Below are positions 9,045 to 18,477 of a stretch of 64,000 nt of DNA, piece after piece. Each line of letters begins with the position of its first letter. Positions within the stretch are counted from its first letter, which is position 1. The stretch is from positions 3,100,001 to 3,164,000 of the forward strand of contig NZ_PJMQ01000001.1 in NCBI RefSeq assembly GCF_002846335.1. Direction: 5' to 3'. Source of the stretch: Janthinobacterium sp. 61 (lineage in GTDB: Bacteria > Pseudomonadota > Gammaproteobacteria > Burkholderiales > Burkholderiaceae_D). The position numbers were made by a program, and so were the translations under genes. The notes below the pieces were generated by a model, which saw only the letters and a list, made by a program, of their open reading frames with translations, was not told where the DNA came from and ran no database searches.

Positions 9045-9971
9045 TTAACCGACCAGCGAATTCTTGATAATTTTTGTCAATTTGGCAGCGTAATTCGGGT
9101 CCGTCGCGTAGCCGGCCTTTTGCAAGCCCTGGGCGAACGTGCTGGCATCGCCCGCGCTGGCCAGCACTTTCTCGTAGCGCTTGTTGCCGGTAATCAACTG
9201 CGCATAATCCTTGAAGCTGTCCGCATAGCTGTCATAGGCGCGGAACTTCTCCACCTTGCGCTGCGCCTTGCCATTCACATATTCGGTCGTGACGGCTTCC
9301 GTGACCTTGCCCTTCCAGTCGGCCGAGGCTTTGATGCCGAACAGGTTATGGCTGCTGCTGCCGTCGCGGCTGATGATTTCGCGCTTGCCCCAGCCCGTTT
9401 CCAAGGCTGCCTGGCCCAGCATGAACTTGGCCGGGATGCCGGTGGCGCGGCTGGCTTCCTCCGCATGCACGCCCAGTTTTTCCTGGAAGGCGCGCACATG
9501 CGGTGCTTGCGTGGCGTTGGCCTTGTCGCTGAGGGTCTTGCCGGTGCCGGTGGCATTGCTTGCCCCCTCGGTGAGGGCGCCCTGCTGCTGGCGGAAGGCG
9601 GCCAGCGCCTGCGCCATGCTCGACGAGCGGGGTGACGGCGCTTCGGCGCCGTCGGCAGCCAGCGCCTGGTTCGACGACGACAGTTGGCGGATCAGCACGT
9701 CCGCCAGGCCCGTGCCTCGCTTGGCCAGATTCTGGCTCGTCTGCTGGTCCAGCATCGAGGTGTACATCTTGCTTTGCTGGCTATCCATGATGCCGTCCTG
9801 CGGCGTGGCGTCGCGCATGCTTTTCATCATCATGTTGATGAACATGGCTTCAAATTGCGTGGCCGCCTCTTTCAGGGCGGCGGGGTCTTTCGCCTTGGCA
9901 GATTGGCGCAAGCCATCCATGCCCTTGACGTCGTAGGCGGCGGTATTGCTGAGGTCGGTTTGGCTGATCAT
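9045..9971 (-). CDS. flgJ: Bifunctional rod chaperone and peptidoglycan hydrolase FlgJ
   Basis: 308 residues from the ATG at 9971 (MISQTDLSN); a TTG at 9995 would add eight residues that overlap flgI. The N-terminal rod-binding domain (about 20-110) has TQFEAMFINMMMKSMRDATP and DQQTSQNLAKRGTGLADVL. After a Ser/Ala-rich linker, the C-terminal glucosaminidase-type domain (about 155-308) has FMLGQAALETGWGKREI with the catalytic Glu and NLFGIKASADWKG. FlgJ caps the growing rod and cuts peptidoglycan to let it pass. This two-domain form is usual in beta- and gammaproteobacteria. Confidence 0.95.
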   Translation of the reverse strand: MISQTDLSNTAAYDVKGMDGLRQSAKAKDPAALKEAATQFEAMFINMMMKSMRDATPQDGIMDSQQSKMYTSMLDQQTSQNLAKRGTGLADVLIRQLSSSNQALAADGAEAPSPRSSSMAQALAAFRQQQGALTEGASNATGTGKTLSDKANATQAPHVRAFQEKLGVHAEEASRATGIPAKFMLGQAALETGWGKREIISRDGSSSHNLFGIKASADWKGKVTEAVTTEYVNGKAQRKVEKFRAYDSYADSFKDYAQLITGNKRYEKVLASAGDASTFAQGLQKAGYATDPNYAAKLTKIIKNSLVG

Positions 9972-9981
9972 GGCGTGCCCA

Positions 9982-11097
9982 TCAAATGATTTCAAGTTCG
10001 GCGCGCAGCGAACCGGCCGCCTTCATCGCCTGCAGAATGGCCAGCAAGTCTTGCGGCGAGGCGCCGATGGCATTCAAGGCTTTCACCACGTCGGACAGCG
10101 AAGCGCCGCCCTTGACCAGCATGACCTTGCCCGGTTCTTTCTTGATATCGATCTGTGCCGTCTGCGTGACCACCGTGCGCCCGCCCGACAAGGGCGCCGG
10201 CTGGCTCACCTGCGGCTCGACATTGATGGTGACGGACAGGTTGCCGTGCGAAATGGCACATGTTTCCAGGGTCACGGACTGGTTCATCACGACGGAACCG
10301 GTGCGCGCATTCATGATGACCTTGGCCGCCAGGCGGGCCGGATTGACTTCGATGCTTTCCAGCTGGCCCAGGAAGGTCACACGCTGGTCGCTGCCGCCCG
10401 GGGACTGCACCTGGATCACGCGCCCGTCCAGCGCGGCTGCCGTGCCGGCGCCGTAGCGGCTGTTGATGGCGTCGACCACCCGGCTGGCGGTGGCGAAATC
10501 GGTAGCATTCAATTCCAGGCGTATCGTGTTGTTGGCGCCCAGCACCGAGGGCACGGTGCGCTCGACGGTGGCGCCGCCCGAGATGCGTCCCACGCTCAAG
10601 TGATTGATGACGATGGAGCTGCCGGCCGCCTGCGCACCCACGCCGCCCACCAGCACGTTGCCCTGCGCCATGCCGTACACCTGGCCGTCGGCGCCCTTCA
10701 ATGGCGTCATTAATAAAGTGCCGCCGCGCAAGCTTTTTGCATTGCCCATCGACGACACCGTCACGTCGAGCAGCTGGCCGGGCTGGGCAAACGCGGGCAA
10801 GGCCGTCGTCACCATCACGGCGGCCACGTTTTTCAGCTGCAAGCTGGTGCCTTGCGGCAAGTTAATGCCCTGCTGCTGCAGCATCGCCGCCACGCTCTGG
10901 ATGGTAAATGGTGTTTGCGTGGTCTGGTCGCCGCTGCCATCGAGGCCGACGACGAGGCCATAGCCCATCAGCTGATTCTGGCGCACGCCGGCGATGCTGG
11001 CCAAGTCCTTGATGCGTTCGGCCTGGGCGACGGGCGCCAGCATGGCGCAAGCCAAGCCGCAGGAGAGCAAAAGGCGGGGGAAAGTCAAGGTCGCCAT
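9982..11097 (-). CDS. flgI: Flagellar P-ring protein FlgI
   Basis: 371 residues, normal length. A Sec signal peptide ends near APVAQA, followed by the FlgI core [39 protein letters not shown], and the C-terminal [20 protein letters not shown]. FlgI is exported by Sec to the periplasm and forms the P-ring bushing around the distal rod, with FlgA as chaperone. It begins two bases after flgH ends and is followed closely by flgJ, in the standard flgH-flgI-flgJ order. Confidence 0.97.
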   Translation of the reverse strand: MATLTFPRLLLSCGLACAMLAPVAQAERIKDLASIAGVRQNQLMGYGLVVGLDGSGDQTTQTPFTIQSVAAMLQQQGINLPQGTSLQLKNVAAVMVTTALPAFAQPGQLLDVTVSSMGNAKSLRGGTLLMTPLKGADGQVYGMAQGNVLVGGVGAQAAGSSIVINHLSVGRISGGATVERTVPSVLGANNTIRLELNATDFATASRVVDAINSRYGAGTAAALDGRVIQVQSPGGSDQRVTFLGQLESIEVNPARLAAKVIMNARTGSVVMNQSVTLETCAISHGNLSVTINVEPQVSQPAPLSGGRTVVTQTAQIDIKKEPGKVMLVKGGASLSDVVKALNAIGASPQDLLAILQAMKAAGSLRAELEII

Positions 11098-11099
11098 GA

Positions 11100-11750
11100 T
11101 CAGAACGGCAACAGGCTGAGGAAAAAGCGCGAGGCCATCGAGGCCATTTCGGCGCGGTCGATCTGGCTGTTCGTGCGGTACTCGACGCGCGCGTCGGCTA
11201 CCTGGGTCGAGGGCACGACGTTGCCCGTGCCGATGGTGTCCGGATTGACCATGCCCGAGAAGCGGATGAATTCCGTGCCCTTGTTCATGGCTATTTGTTT
11301 TTCGCCGGCGACGATCAAGTTACCGTTTGGCAATACCTCGATCACCGTCACGCCTATTGTGCCGCTGAAGGTGTTGCTGGCGGACTGGTTGTCGCCATCG
11401 GCAAATTTCGTTGCGCCAGTCGCCGAGACGGTGCCGCCGAAACGGCCCTGGGCGATGCCGGGCGTGCTGAAACCCACGCTGCCGGACTTGTTGCCGGAAC
11501 TGGCGCCCGCCTTGACGGCATTCGTGCGCTCGGTGATGGCAATCGTCATGGTGTCGCCCACGTGGCGCGCGCGGCGGTCTTCGAAGGCGGGACGGTAGGT
11601 CGACGGCTGGTAAATGGAACCGTTGCTGACGACCACGGGTTCGGGCATCGGCGCGCGCGTGGTGGTCGGATATTGCACGATCGAGGTGGGCGTGATGGCG
11701 CAGCCGGACAGCAGGACTGCGGACAACAGGGCGATGATGGGGTATTGCAT
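11100..11750 (-). CDS. flgH: Flagellar L-ring lipoprotein FlgH
   Basis: 216 residues from the ATG at 11750, which has GGAGG six bases upstream; a longer in-frame start at 11801 would bury the signal sequence. The N-terminus is a lipoprotein signal with lipobox LLSGC. FlgH hallmarks follow: [35 protein letters not shown], and [20 protein letters not shown]. It forms the outer-membrane L-ring around the rod together with FlgI. Confidence 0.96.
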   Translation of the reverse strand: MQYPIIALLSAVLLSGCAITPTSIVQYPTTTRAPMPEPVVVSNGSIYQPSTYRPAFEDRRARHVGDTMTIAITERTNAVKAGASSGNKSGSVGFSTPGIAQGRFGGTVSATGATKFADGDNQSASNTFSGTIGVTVIEVLPNGNLIVAGEKQIAMNKGTEFIRFSGMVNPDTIGTGNVVPSTQVADARVEYRTNSQIDRAEMASMASRFFLSLLPF

Positions 11751-11800
11751 GACGAACCTCCGCTGCCATCCGGCTGCGGATGGCATGACGACTATGAACA

Positions 11801-12583
11801 TTAAAGTTGCGACAATTTCTGCAGCATTTGATCGGATGTTGTGATGGCCTTGCTGTTGATCTCGTAGGCGCGCTGCGTCTGGATCATGTTGACCATTTCC
11901 TCGGCCACGTTGACGTTCGAGCTCTCGATATAGCCCTGCATCAGCACGCCGGCGCCATTCGTGCCCGGGGTGTTCGTCTGCGCCACGCCGGAGGCGCCCG
12001 TTTCCATGTACAGGTTTTCGCCCTTCGATTCCAGGCCGGCCGGATTGACGAAGGTGGTCAGCTGCAGGGAGCCGATCTGCGATGGCGCCACGGTATTGGG
12101 CAAGGTGACGGAGACGGTGCCGTCGCGCGCGACGGTCAGGCTCAGCGCATTGGTCGGCACGGTGATGGCAGGCTGGATGACGAAGCCTTCGGAGGTCACC
12201 AACTGGCCGTTGGCATCCGTCTGGAAGGAGCCGTCGCGCGTGTAGGCGGTCGCGCCATCGGGCAGCAGCACCTGGAAGAAACCGGTGCCGTTGACCATCA
12301 CGTCGCGCGAATTGCCCGACGCCTGGGGATTGCCCTGCGTATGGATGCGTTCGGTAGCTACCGTGCGCACGCCCGTGCCGATCTGCAAGCCCGACGGCAG
12401 CTGGGTTTGCTGCGACGATTGCGCGCCCGGCTGGCGCACATTTTGATACAGCAAGTCTTCAAACACGGCGCGCGACTTCTTGAAGCCGGTGGTGCTGACG
12501 TTGGCCAGGTTATTGGCGATCACGTCCATCTGCGTCTGCTGCGCTTCCAGGCCGGTCTTGGCTATCCAAAGGGAACGAATCAT
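11801..12583 (-). CDS. flgG: Distal rod protein FlgG
   Basis: 260 residues, exactly the family norm. It starts [20 protein letters not shown] with the rod-family signature [20 protein letters not shown]. The C-terminal coiled coil has [20 protein letters not shown] and ends with a short LQKLSQL. FlgG builds the distal rod that crosses the P and L rings. It is 50 bases upstream of flgH and 72 bases downstream of flgF. Confidence 0.97.
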   Translation of the reverse strand: MIRSLWIAKTGLEAQQTQMDVIANNLANVSTTGFKKSRAVFEDLLYQNVRQPGAQSSQQTQLPSGLQIGTGVRTVATERIHTQGNPQASGNSRDVMVNGTGFFQVLLPDGATAYTRDGSFQTDANGQLVTSEGFVIQPAITVPTNALSLTVARDGTVSVTLPNTVAPSQIGSLQLTTFVNPAGLESKGENLYMETGASGVAQTNTPGTNGAGVLMQGYIESSNVNVAEEMVNMIQTQRAYEINSKAITTSDQMLQKLSQL

Positions 12584-12655
12584 GTTTTTTCTCCAATAAC
12601 AGCGCTTGCCAGCCCTGTAGACTATTTCTATGTGACCATTATGCGACCGGCTCTA

Positions 12656-13399
12656 TCAATTCAAAGCGAGGATCTGGGTGGCTTTCGCCGCGTTATTCTC
12701 GGCATTCTTCAACAAGCTCATTTGTGTTTCGAACTGGCGCGCCAGGGCGATCATGCTGACCATCGAGTCGACGGGGCTGACATTGCTGCCCTCCAGCGCG
12801 CCTGTGGTCAGTTTGACGGCCTGGTCGGCTTGCGCCACCGTGCCATCCTTCAGGCGGAACAGGCCGTCGTCGCCGCGCACCAGTTGCTGCTCGGGCGGGT
12901 TGACCAGCTTGATGCGTCCCAGCACCGTGGACGGGCCCGGCGGCACATCCGTGGAAATCGTGCCCACCGTGCCATCGCTGGCGATGGCCACCGTGACGCC
13001 CGGCGGAATGGCCAGCGGTCCCGTATCGCCCTGCACCATCAAGCCCGATTGGGTCTGCAACATGCCGTTTTCATTGAGTTTCAAGGCGCCGTTGCGCGTA
13101 TAGGCTTCTGACCCGTCGGCCGACTGCACCGCGATCCAGCCCGCATTTTCCACGGCCACGTCGAGCGCGCGGCCCGTGTGCTGCATGGGTCCTTGGGTGA
13201 AATCGGAACCGACCGTCGAATCGACGACAAAGGCGCGCGTCGGCATCATGCCGTCGGCCACCACGGGCACGGCGCGAAACGAGTCGAGCTGGGCACGGAA
13301 ACCCGTGCTGGTGGCGTTCGCCAGGTTATTCGCCGTGGTCGCCTGCTTGTCCAGGATGTGCTTGGCGCCCGAGCCGGCGGTGTAGATGAGACGGTCCAT
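12656..13399 (-). CDS. flgF: Proximal rod protein FlgF
   Basis: 247 residues. It starts MDRLIYTAGSGAKHILDKQA and carries the rod signature TTANNLANATSTGFRAQLDS; the C-terminal part has SNVSPVDSMVSMIALARQFE. FlgF forms a layer of the proximal rod beneath FlgG. It precedes flgG on the minus strand and is preceded by flgE with 114 bases between, a gap that holds a hairpin repeat. Confidence 0.96.
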   Translation of the reverse strand: MDRLIYTAGSGAKHILDKQATTANNLANATSTGFRAQLDSFRAVPVVADGMMPTRAFVVDSTVGSDFTQGPMQHTGRALDVAVENAGWIAVQSADGSEAYTRNGALKLNENGMLQTQSGLMVQGDTGPLAIPPGVTVAIASDGTVGTISTDVPPGPSTVLGRIKLVNPPEQQLVRGDDGLFRLKDGTVAQADQAVKLTTGALEGSNVSPVDSMVSMIALARQFETQMSLLKNAENNAAKATQILALN

Positions 13400-13440
13400 T
13401 TTTTATTTCTCCTGTTGCCTTCAACCCAAGGCAGAAAGCT

Positions 13441-13510
13441 GGGGTCAGACCCGGCGGGGGAATGCGCCGCAATGCGGCACATTCCGGTCACGAAGTGACT
13501 GACTCCCTGA
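13441..13510. repeat. Intergenic hairpin repeat with GGGGTCAGAC end, between flgE and flgF
   Basis: The 70 bases begin GGGGTCAGACCC and end with GACTGACTCCC, an imperfect inverted copy. Inside is a near-perfect hairpin, GGAATG-x-GCCGC/GCGGC-x-CATTCC (13459-13485), and then GTCAC/GTGAC. The end sequence matches the pair at 25220-25283, so both are probably members of one dispersed REP-like family. Copy number cannot be judged from one window. Confidence 0.65.
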
Positions 13511-13513
13511 TTA

Positions 13514-15061
13514 TTAACGCAGGTTGACCAGGGTCTGCAAGACCGAATCCTGCGTCTTGATGGTCTGCGCATTCGCCTGGTAAGCGCGCTGCGCCGTGAT
13601 CATATTGACCAGTTCGGCCGTCAGGTCCACGTTCGACACTTCCACGGCCGAGGCGCGCAAGTCGCCCAAGCCGCCCGAGCTCGGCTCGCCCGTCATGGGG
13701 CTGCCCGAGGTCGAGCTTTCCGCCCAGGCATTGTTGCCCAGCGGCTCGAGGCCATTCGGATTGGCAAATTTGGTCAATACCACCTGGCCCAGGTCCCGTG
13801 TCTTGCCATTGTTATACTGGCCCTGGATCACGCCATCGGTGCCCACCACGAAACGGCTCAGCTGGCCGGCCGCATAGCCATCGGCCACGGTCCGCTTTTC
13901 GCTGGTCGACGAACTGAGCTGGGTGGAATTGGTGAAGTCGACCTTGATCGCCAGGTTCGCGTTCGCGCCCGTGGCGGGGAAGACGGGCAAGTTGACCGTC
14001 ACCGGCAAGGTTTGCGGCGGCGTCAGCGCCAGCATGGCTGCCTTGTCCAGGCTGCCGACGCTGTTGAACACCAGCGAAGCCGACTTCACGGCGGGCACTT
14101 CCGTCACCGAGGCGATATTCTTGTCGATCTGGTCTGGCGTCAGGCTGGAATTGACGCCATTGGGCACGGCGCTGCCATAGGTGGCGCTGATGGCGGCCAG
14201 TTGGGCGGGGCTGGCGCCGGCCGCGGCGGCGGCAGTGCGCACGGCGGCGCCGGCCGCATTGCCATAGGCCACGGCGGCTGCCGTGATATTGGCTGGCACC
14301 AGCGGCACGGCCGTGACAGCGGACTGGTAAGCGGCGCGCGCGGCGACCGAGGCGGCATCGGTCTGCGCCGCCGCCGCCACTTTCGCGCTGGTAATTTCCT
14401 TGCCGTCAGTGGCCGAGTAGACATCCCAGGTATTGGTGCCCGTCTTGACGTAGAAATTGGACATGGTGTGCGAATTGCCCAGCGAATCGAAGACCGGCAC
14501 GGGGAATTGCTTGGTCCACGACTTTTGCTCGCCCACGCTGAACGGCACCACGGTCGGCATGGCCGAGTTGGAATCGAGGTTGACCTGGGTATCGACCTTG
14601 GTAGTCGCCTGCGGCGCCATGTCGGACGGGTCGATCTGCAGCGGCACGGTGGCGCCGGCCAGGATCTTGCCGTTCGCATCGGCCGGATAGCCCGTCAGCT
14701 GGGCTTTCTGGGCGTTGATGATAAAGCCGCTCTTGTCAACCTGGAACTGGCCATTGCGCGAATACTGGATGGCGCCGTTCACGCTGGTGCGGAAGAAACC
14801 GCCGCCATTGATGGCGATGTCGAGCGGATTGGACGAACTCTCCAGGTTACCCTGGTTGAACAGCTGCGCCACTTGCGACACGGCCACGCCGATGCCGGGC
14901 TGGTTGCCGCCCACGCCATACAGCGAATTGGCATAGATGTCGGCAAACTGCGCCTGCGACTGCTTGAAACCCACGGTGGCCGAGTTGGCGATATTGTTGC
15001 CGATGACGTCCAGCGATTTGGCGGCGCCATTCAAGCCGCTCAGGCCTTGTTGGAAAGACAT
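13514..15061 (-). CDS. flgE: Flagellar hook protein FlgE, with Ala-rich insertion
   Basis: 515 residues. The N-terminus MSFQQGLSGLNGAAKSLDVI and NNIANSATVGFKQSQAQFAD are hook-family signatures; the C-terminus has SAVEVSNVDLTAELVNMITA and ends TLVNLR. FlgE polymerises into the hook that joins rod and filament, and its length is set by FliK. It is about 110 residues longer than the Salmonella hook protein. Most of the excess is an Ala-rich stretch at about residues 224-325, right after TGTNTWDVYSATDGKE, in the surface-exposed variable domain. flgD is immediately upstream, as usual. Confidence 0.96.
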   Translation of the reverse strand: MSFQQGLSGLNGAAKSLDVIGNNIANSATVGFKQSQAQFADIYANSLYGVGGNQPGIGVAVSQVAQLFNQGNLESSSNPLDIAINGGGFFRTSVNGAIQYSRNGQFQVDKSGFIINAQKAQLTGYPADANGKILAGATVPLQIDPSDMAPQATTKVDTQVNLDSNSAMPTVVPFSVGEQKSWTKQFPVPVFDSLGNSHTMSNFYVKTGTNTWDVYSATDGKEITSAKVAAAAQTDAASVAARAAYQSAVTAVPLVPANITAAAVAYGNAAGAAVRTAAAAAGASPAQLAAISATYGSAVPNGVNSSLTPDQIDKNIASVTEVPAVKSASLVFNSVGSLDKAAMLALTPPQTLPVTVNLPVFPATGANANLAIKVDFTNSTQLSSSTSEKRTVADGYAAGQLSRFVVGTDGVIQGQYNNGKTRDLGQVVLTKFANPNGLEPLGNNAWAESSTSGSPMTGEPSSGGLGDLRASAVEVSNVDLTAELVNMITAQRAYQANAQTIKTQDSVLQTLVNLR

Positions 15062-15115
15062 TGTGTTCTCCTGGTAGAAATTAGGGGTAGAGGGTCTACG
15101 CTACAAATGAGCGGC

Positions 15116-15814
15116 TTACAAAATCTGTTTCACATCGGCCATGGTAATGCTGCCCACGCCCGGTACATTCAACTTCACGCCACCCGCCCCCGTCGACACG
15201 CTGGCGACCGAACCGAACATCAGCGCCGCTGCATCCGTGAGCTTGGCACCGCCGCGCGTGGCTTCCACCGAGAAGGTGTACGCGCCGTCGGCCAGCACGA
15301 TGGGCTTGCCATCCTTGTCGAGGTCGGCGGTGGAACCGTTCCAGCCCAGCGGCAAAGTACCCGCGTCCTGCGGGCCCAGGTCGATGGAATGGACTTGCTT
15401 GCCCAAGCTGTCGTAGATGATGACCTTGACGCTGTCGGCCGGCGTCGCCAGGTCCACGCCCAGCAGGGCCGCACTCTTGCTCAGGGTGATGTTCTTGCCT
15501 GCTGTCAGCACGCCGTGGCCGATAATATTGGCCGCCTGCATGGATTCAGCCTGCTGGTAGCTGGTTTTCAGCGTTTCCAAAGTGGTATTGAGCTTGTTGA
15601 CGCCCGTCACCGTGGACAGCTGGGCCAGCTGGCTGGTCAGCTGTGCATTGTCCAGCGGGTTCATCGGGTCCTGGTTTTGCAGCTGGGTCACCAGCAGGGT
15701 CAGGAATTTGTTCGTCTCCTCCTCGACGCTGCCCTTCGCGGCCGTCGTCTTCTTCGGATTCATCGTCGCCATCAGGTCGGTGACGGGGCTGGTGCTGGTA
15801 TCGATGGTTGCCAT
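15116..15814 (-). CDS. flgD: Hook-capping protein FlgD
   Basis: 232 residues. The N-terminal part has the FlgD signature TNKFLTLLVTQLQNQDPMNP with LDNAQLTSQLAQLSTVTGVN. The C-terminal half is the tudor/FnIII-like FLgD Ig domain (LPLGWNGSTADLDKDGKPIV, then ADGAYTFSVEATRGG). FlgD forms the cap on which FlgE subunits assemble and is shed when the hook is complete. It sits between flgC (15 bases away) and flgE (54 bases away). Confidence 0.96.
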   Translation of the reverse strand: MATIDTSTSPVTDLMATMNPKKTTAAKGSVEEETNKFLTLLVTQLQNQDPMNPLDNAQLTSQLAQLSTVTGVNKLNTTLETLKTSYQQAESMQAANIIGHGVLTAGKNITLSKSAALLGVDLATPADSVKVIIYDSLGKQVHSIDLGPQDAGTLPLGWNGSTADLDKDGKPIVLADGAYTFSVEATRGGAKLTDAAALMFGSVASVSTGAGGVKLNVPGVGSITMADVKQIL

Positions 15815-15829
15815 AATAGTCAGTCAGCC

Positions 15830-16231
15830 TTATTGGCCGAGCGTAAGGGTTTTCAGGAGCAGCGACTTGGCCGCATTCATGGTTTCGACGTTGGTCTGGT
15901 AGGAGCGCGAGGCGGACAGCATGTTGACCATCTCGTCGACCGTATTCACGTTCGGCATGGTGACGTAGCCCTTTTCGTCGGCCAGCGGATTCTTCGGATC
16001 GTAGACCAGCTTCATCGGCGACGGATCTTCGATCACCTTCTGCACCTTGACGGCCGTGGCGCCGTTGGCCATGGGCACGGCTTCGAACACCACCTGCTTG
16101 GCGCGGTAGGCTTCGCCCGTGGCGCTGGTGGCGCTATCGGCATTGGCCAGGTTGCTGGCCACCGTGTTCAAGCGCTGCGCCTGAGCGCTCATGGCCGAAC
16201 CGGACACATTGAAAATATTAAACAGCGACAT
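15830..16231 (-). CDS. flgC: Proximal rod protein FlgC
   Basis: 133 residues, normal length. It begins [20 protein letters not shown] and has the rod motif [20 protein letters not shown], then [20 protein letters not shown] near the C-terminus. It forms part of the proximal rod with FlgB and FlgF. It starts two bases after flgB ends, consistent with co-translation. Confidence 0.97.
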   Translation of the reverse strand: MSLFNIFNVSGSAMSAQAQRLNTVASNLANADSATSATGEAYRAKQVVFEAVPMANGATAVKVQKVIEDPSPMKLVYDPKNPLADEKGYVTMPNVNTVDEMVNMLSASRSYQTNVETMNAAKSLLLKTLTLGQ

Positions 16232-16233
16232 GA

Positions 16234-16680
16234 TTATTGTCCTCCCTGAATGGCCGTCAGCATGCCCTTGATCTGCGAGTTGAGGAAGGTCACGGCCGCC
16301 TCATAGCGGATGGCGTTGTCGGCAAAGGCGTTGCGTTCGAGATCCATATCCACCGTGTTGCCATCGACGGCGCCCTGGGCCGGCGCGCGGTACAGCAGCG
16401 GCGTGCCGTCGGCCAGGGACTCGACCTTGCCGCCTGCGCCCGCAACTGCAGCCACACCCTTGCCCGGCATATGCTGCGGCGCCGTGCCCTTCAGGGCCGG
16501 CTGCACGCCATCCTTGCGCGCCATCGCGCCCTTCAGCGCGCTGGCGAAATCGACATCGCGTGCCTTGTAGTTGGGCGTATCGGCATTGGCGATATTCGAG
16601 GCGAGCAATTCCTGGCGCGTCGAGCGCAGGCTCAGCGCCGTCTCGTTGAAGCGCATGTAATCGTCGAGTTTCCCTATCAT
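16234..16680 (-). CDS. flgB: Proximal rod protein FlgB
   Basis: 148 residues from the ATG at 16680, preceded by CGGAGCC six bases upstream; the frame stays open to 16755 but the extra residues are unlike FlgB. It begins [20 protein letters not shown] and has the rod motif [20 protein letters not shown]. The C-terminal helix [19 protein letters not shown] is typical. FlgB is the rod subunit nearest the MS-ring and the first gene of the flgB-L operon. It is divergent from flgA, with 191 bases between the two starts for their promoters. Confidence 0.96.
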   Translation of the reverse strand: MIGKLDDYMRFNETALSLRSTRQELLASNIANADTPNYKARDVDFASALKGAMARKDGVQPALKGTAPQHMPGKGVAAVAGAGGKVESLADGTPLLYRAPAQGAVDGNTVDMDLERNAFADNAIRYEAAVTFLNSQIKGMLTAIQGGQ

Positions 16681-16871
16681 GTCAGGCTCCGGAAAGATCT
16701 GCCACTGGCGCCTGAGATGGCGAAAGGATGGCGGTATAGTGATGACAGGAAACATAGTACGGCGGCCACCGGTAAGGCCATCGCCGGATCAGACTGTACT
16801 TTTACCCCTTAATCGGGGCTTCGAACGGGGCGACGCGCACTATCATGGCAGTATTCCAGAGGCCTATCACC

Positions 16872-17567
16872 ATGAAAACACCGCTTGCACTCCTTCTCGC
16901 TCTAGCCACCCTGCCAATGCTGGCCCAGGCGCAAAACGCCGGCCGGCAAACGCCGGAAGCGCTGCGCAACAGCGTGGAACAGTTTCTGCAAGTGCAAAGC
17001 AATGGCTTGCCGGGAAAAGTAACAATCAGCGTCGGCGCCGTCGATCCGCGCCTGAACCTGGCGGCCTGCCCCGCGCCGCAAGCATTCATGGCGCCGGGCG
17101 CCCGCGCCTGGGGCAAGACCACGGTGGGCGTGCGCTGCACGGCACCAAGCAACTGGACCATCTATTTGCAAGCCAACGTGGCCGTCGTGGGCGACTACGT
17201 GGCCAGCGCCGTGCCGCTGGCGCAAGGGCAAGCCATTGATGCCAGCCAGCTGGTGACGATGCAGGGCGACCTGGCCGCATTGCCGGCAGGCATCGCCACC
17301 GACATGGCCCAGGTGGTGGGCGCCAGCACGAATATTTCCTTGCCGCCAGGCACGCCAATGCGCCTCGACACCCTGCGCCGCAAGCCGGTGGTGATGCAGG
17401 GCCAGCTGGTGCGCGTCGTTTCCAGTGGCAATGGTTTCCAGGTAGCATCAGAAGGACGCGCCATCGGCAGCGCCGGCGATGGGCAGACGGTACAGGTACG
17501 CACGCAGAGCGGCCAGCAGATCAGCGGCGTGGCGCGCGCGGGTGGCATGGTGGAGGTCGCCTTTTAA
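16872..17567 (+). CDS. flgA: Flagellar P-ring assembly chaperone FlgA
   Basis: 231 residues from the ATG at 16872 (MKTPLALLLA), giving a signal peptide that ends MLAQAQ; a start at 16845 would only add hydrophilic residues before it. The SAF/FlgA domain is visible: VGDYVASAVPLAQGQAIDAS, then a D-x-x-(T/A)-LPAGIA stretch and LRRKPVVMQGQLVRVV, ending GVARAGGMVEVAF. FlgA is a periplasmic chaperone for FlgI. It is divergent from flgB; flgM follows 110 bases later with its own sigma-28 promoter. Confidence 0.94.
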   Translation: MKTPLALLLALATLPMLAQAQNAGRQTPEALRNSVEQFLQVQSNGLPGKVTISVGAVDPRLNLAACPAPQAFMAPGARAWGKTTVGVRCTAPSNWTIYLQANVAVVGDYVASAVPLAQGQAIDASQLVTMQGDLAALPAGIATDMAQVVGASTNISLPPGTPMRLDTLRRKPVVMQGQLVRVVSSGNGFQVASEGRAIGSAGDGQTVQVRTQSGQQISGVARAGGMVEVAF

Positions 17568-17601
17568 CACGGATAGATAGCGATATTGTAGTCTGGTGCA
17601 C

Positions 17602-17628
17602 TAAAGTTCCTGGATAAGATGCCGATAA
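17602..17628 (+). promoter_or_regulatory. Sigma-28 (FliA) promoter of flgMN
   Basis: TAAAGTTC, an 11-base spacer and GCCGATAA match the enterobacterial FliA consensus (TAAAGTTT-N11-GCCGATAA) at 15 of 16 positions. It lies 49 bases upstream of the flgM start, so flgMN is a late flagellar gene pair under FliA, with FlgM feeding back on FliA. Confidence 0.93.
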
Positions 17629-17677
17629 GAAGTCATATCCCGGAGTTTTTTGACTTCGACCAGACGAGGATCACGCT

Positions 17678-17986
17678 GTGAAAATTACCGATAACACCAT
17701 TAAAAGCAATCCCGGCCTGCCGGTGGCGCCCCCGAGCACCTCCGGCGCCCGGAATGCCGAGAAAGCCCAGGCAACACCGACGACGTCGGACAATGTACGC
17801 CTGTCGCCGCAAGGACAGGCATTAGCGGCCAGTGCAACTGCCGGCAGCGGCGCCGTGTTCGACACGAAAAAAGTCGAACGCATCAAGCTGGCGATCGCCG
17901 ACGGGCAGTTCCAGGTCAACTCTGAAAAAGTGGCAGACGGTCTCCTCGACACAGTCAAGGACTTGTTGCACTCACGAAATAGATAG
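17678..17986 (+). CDS. flgM: Anti-sigma-28 factor FlgM
   Basis: 102 residues, GTG start at 17678 with GAGGA seven bases upstream. The N-terminal 30 residues are disordered-looking (MKITDNTIKSNPGLP). The C-terminal half has the FlgM sigma-binding pattern FDTKKVERIKLAIADGQFQV followed by EKVADGLLDTVKDLL. FlgM holds FliA inactive until the hook is complete and is then exported through the flagellum. It is eight bases upstream of flgN and follows a near-perfect sigma-28 promoter. Confidence 0.95.
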   Translation: MKITDNTIKSNPGLPVAPPSTSGARNAEKAQATPTTSDNVRLSPQGQALAASATAGSGAVFDTKKVERIKLAIADGQFQVNSEKVADGLLDTVKDLLHSRNR

Positions 17987-17994
17987 GTTCCCTC

Positions 17995-18462
17995 ATGCAA
18001 TCAGTGACTCCGTTTTCCAGCCTGCGCGACGAGCAACAGCTCATGACCACATTGCTGGCATTGATGAAAGAAGAACAGCGGCATCTGGTTGCGGCTGACA
18101 TCGATGCAATCACGGAGCTCACCGCGCGCAAGACGGCACTCGTCGGACAATTGAGCCAGCTGGCGGCGCAACGCCACCAGGCGCTGGCGGCGGCCGGTTT
18201 CACGGCCGCCGAAGCGGGCATGGAAGACTGGCTGGTCGGTGCCAGCGAAGCCGAGGCGGCGCCCCTGTGGAAAGCCCTGCTCGAGACCACGCGCGAAGCC
18301 AAGGAACAGAACCGGTTGAATAGCCTGCTGGTCAACAAACACATGCTGCACACGCAAGGCGCCCTGAACGCCATGCGCCCCACGGCCCAGAGCGGCAACT
18401 TCTACGGCCCCAGCGGCCAAGCAATGACGAACACAGCCAGCCGGCGCGTCGTCATCGGCTAA
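17995..18462 (+). CDS. flgN: Flagellar export chaperone FlgN
   Basis: 155 residues, mostly helical. The N-terminal part (LRDEQQLMTTLLALMKEEQR, then AADIDAITELTARKTALVGQ) is the FlgN pattern, and the C-terminal part has NSLLVNKHMLHTQGALNAMR. FlgN is the cytosolic chaperone for FlgK and FlgL, both encoded in this cluster. It is co-transcribed with flgM and ends 15 bases before a convergent membrane protein gene. Confidence 0.92.
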   Translation: MQSVTPFSSLRDEQQLMTTLLALMKEEQRHLVAADIDAITELTARKTALVGQLSQLAAQRHQALAAAGFTAAEAGMEDWLVGASEAEAAPLWKALLETTREAKEQNRLNSLLVNKHMLHTQGALNAMRPTAQSGNFYGPSGQAMTNTASRRVVIG

Positions 18463-18477
18463 GTCTTCACGCGACGC

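Noticed and set aside
13441..13510. CRISPR repeat or insertion sequence end
   Set aside because: There is no array of spaced identical repeats and no transposase; a single hairpin element explains it better.
14012..16249. 745-codon plus-strand frame opposite flgE, flgD and flgC
   Set aside because: Lies wholly over three well-recognised flagellar genes and has shadow-type composition.
16760..16790. Sigma-28-like TAAAAGTA-N11-GGCGATGG on the minus strand upstream of flgB
   Set aside because: Only a partial match to both boxes; flgB operons are normally read earlier than FliA-dependent genes, so it was not called a promoter.
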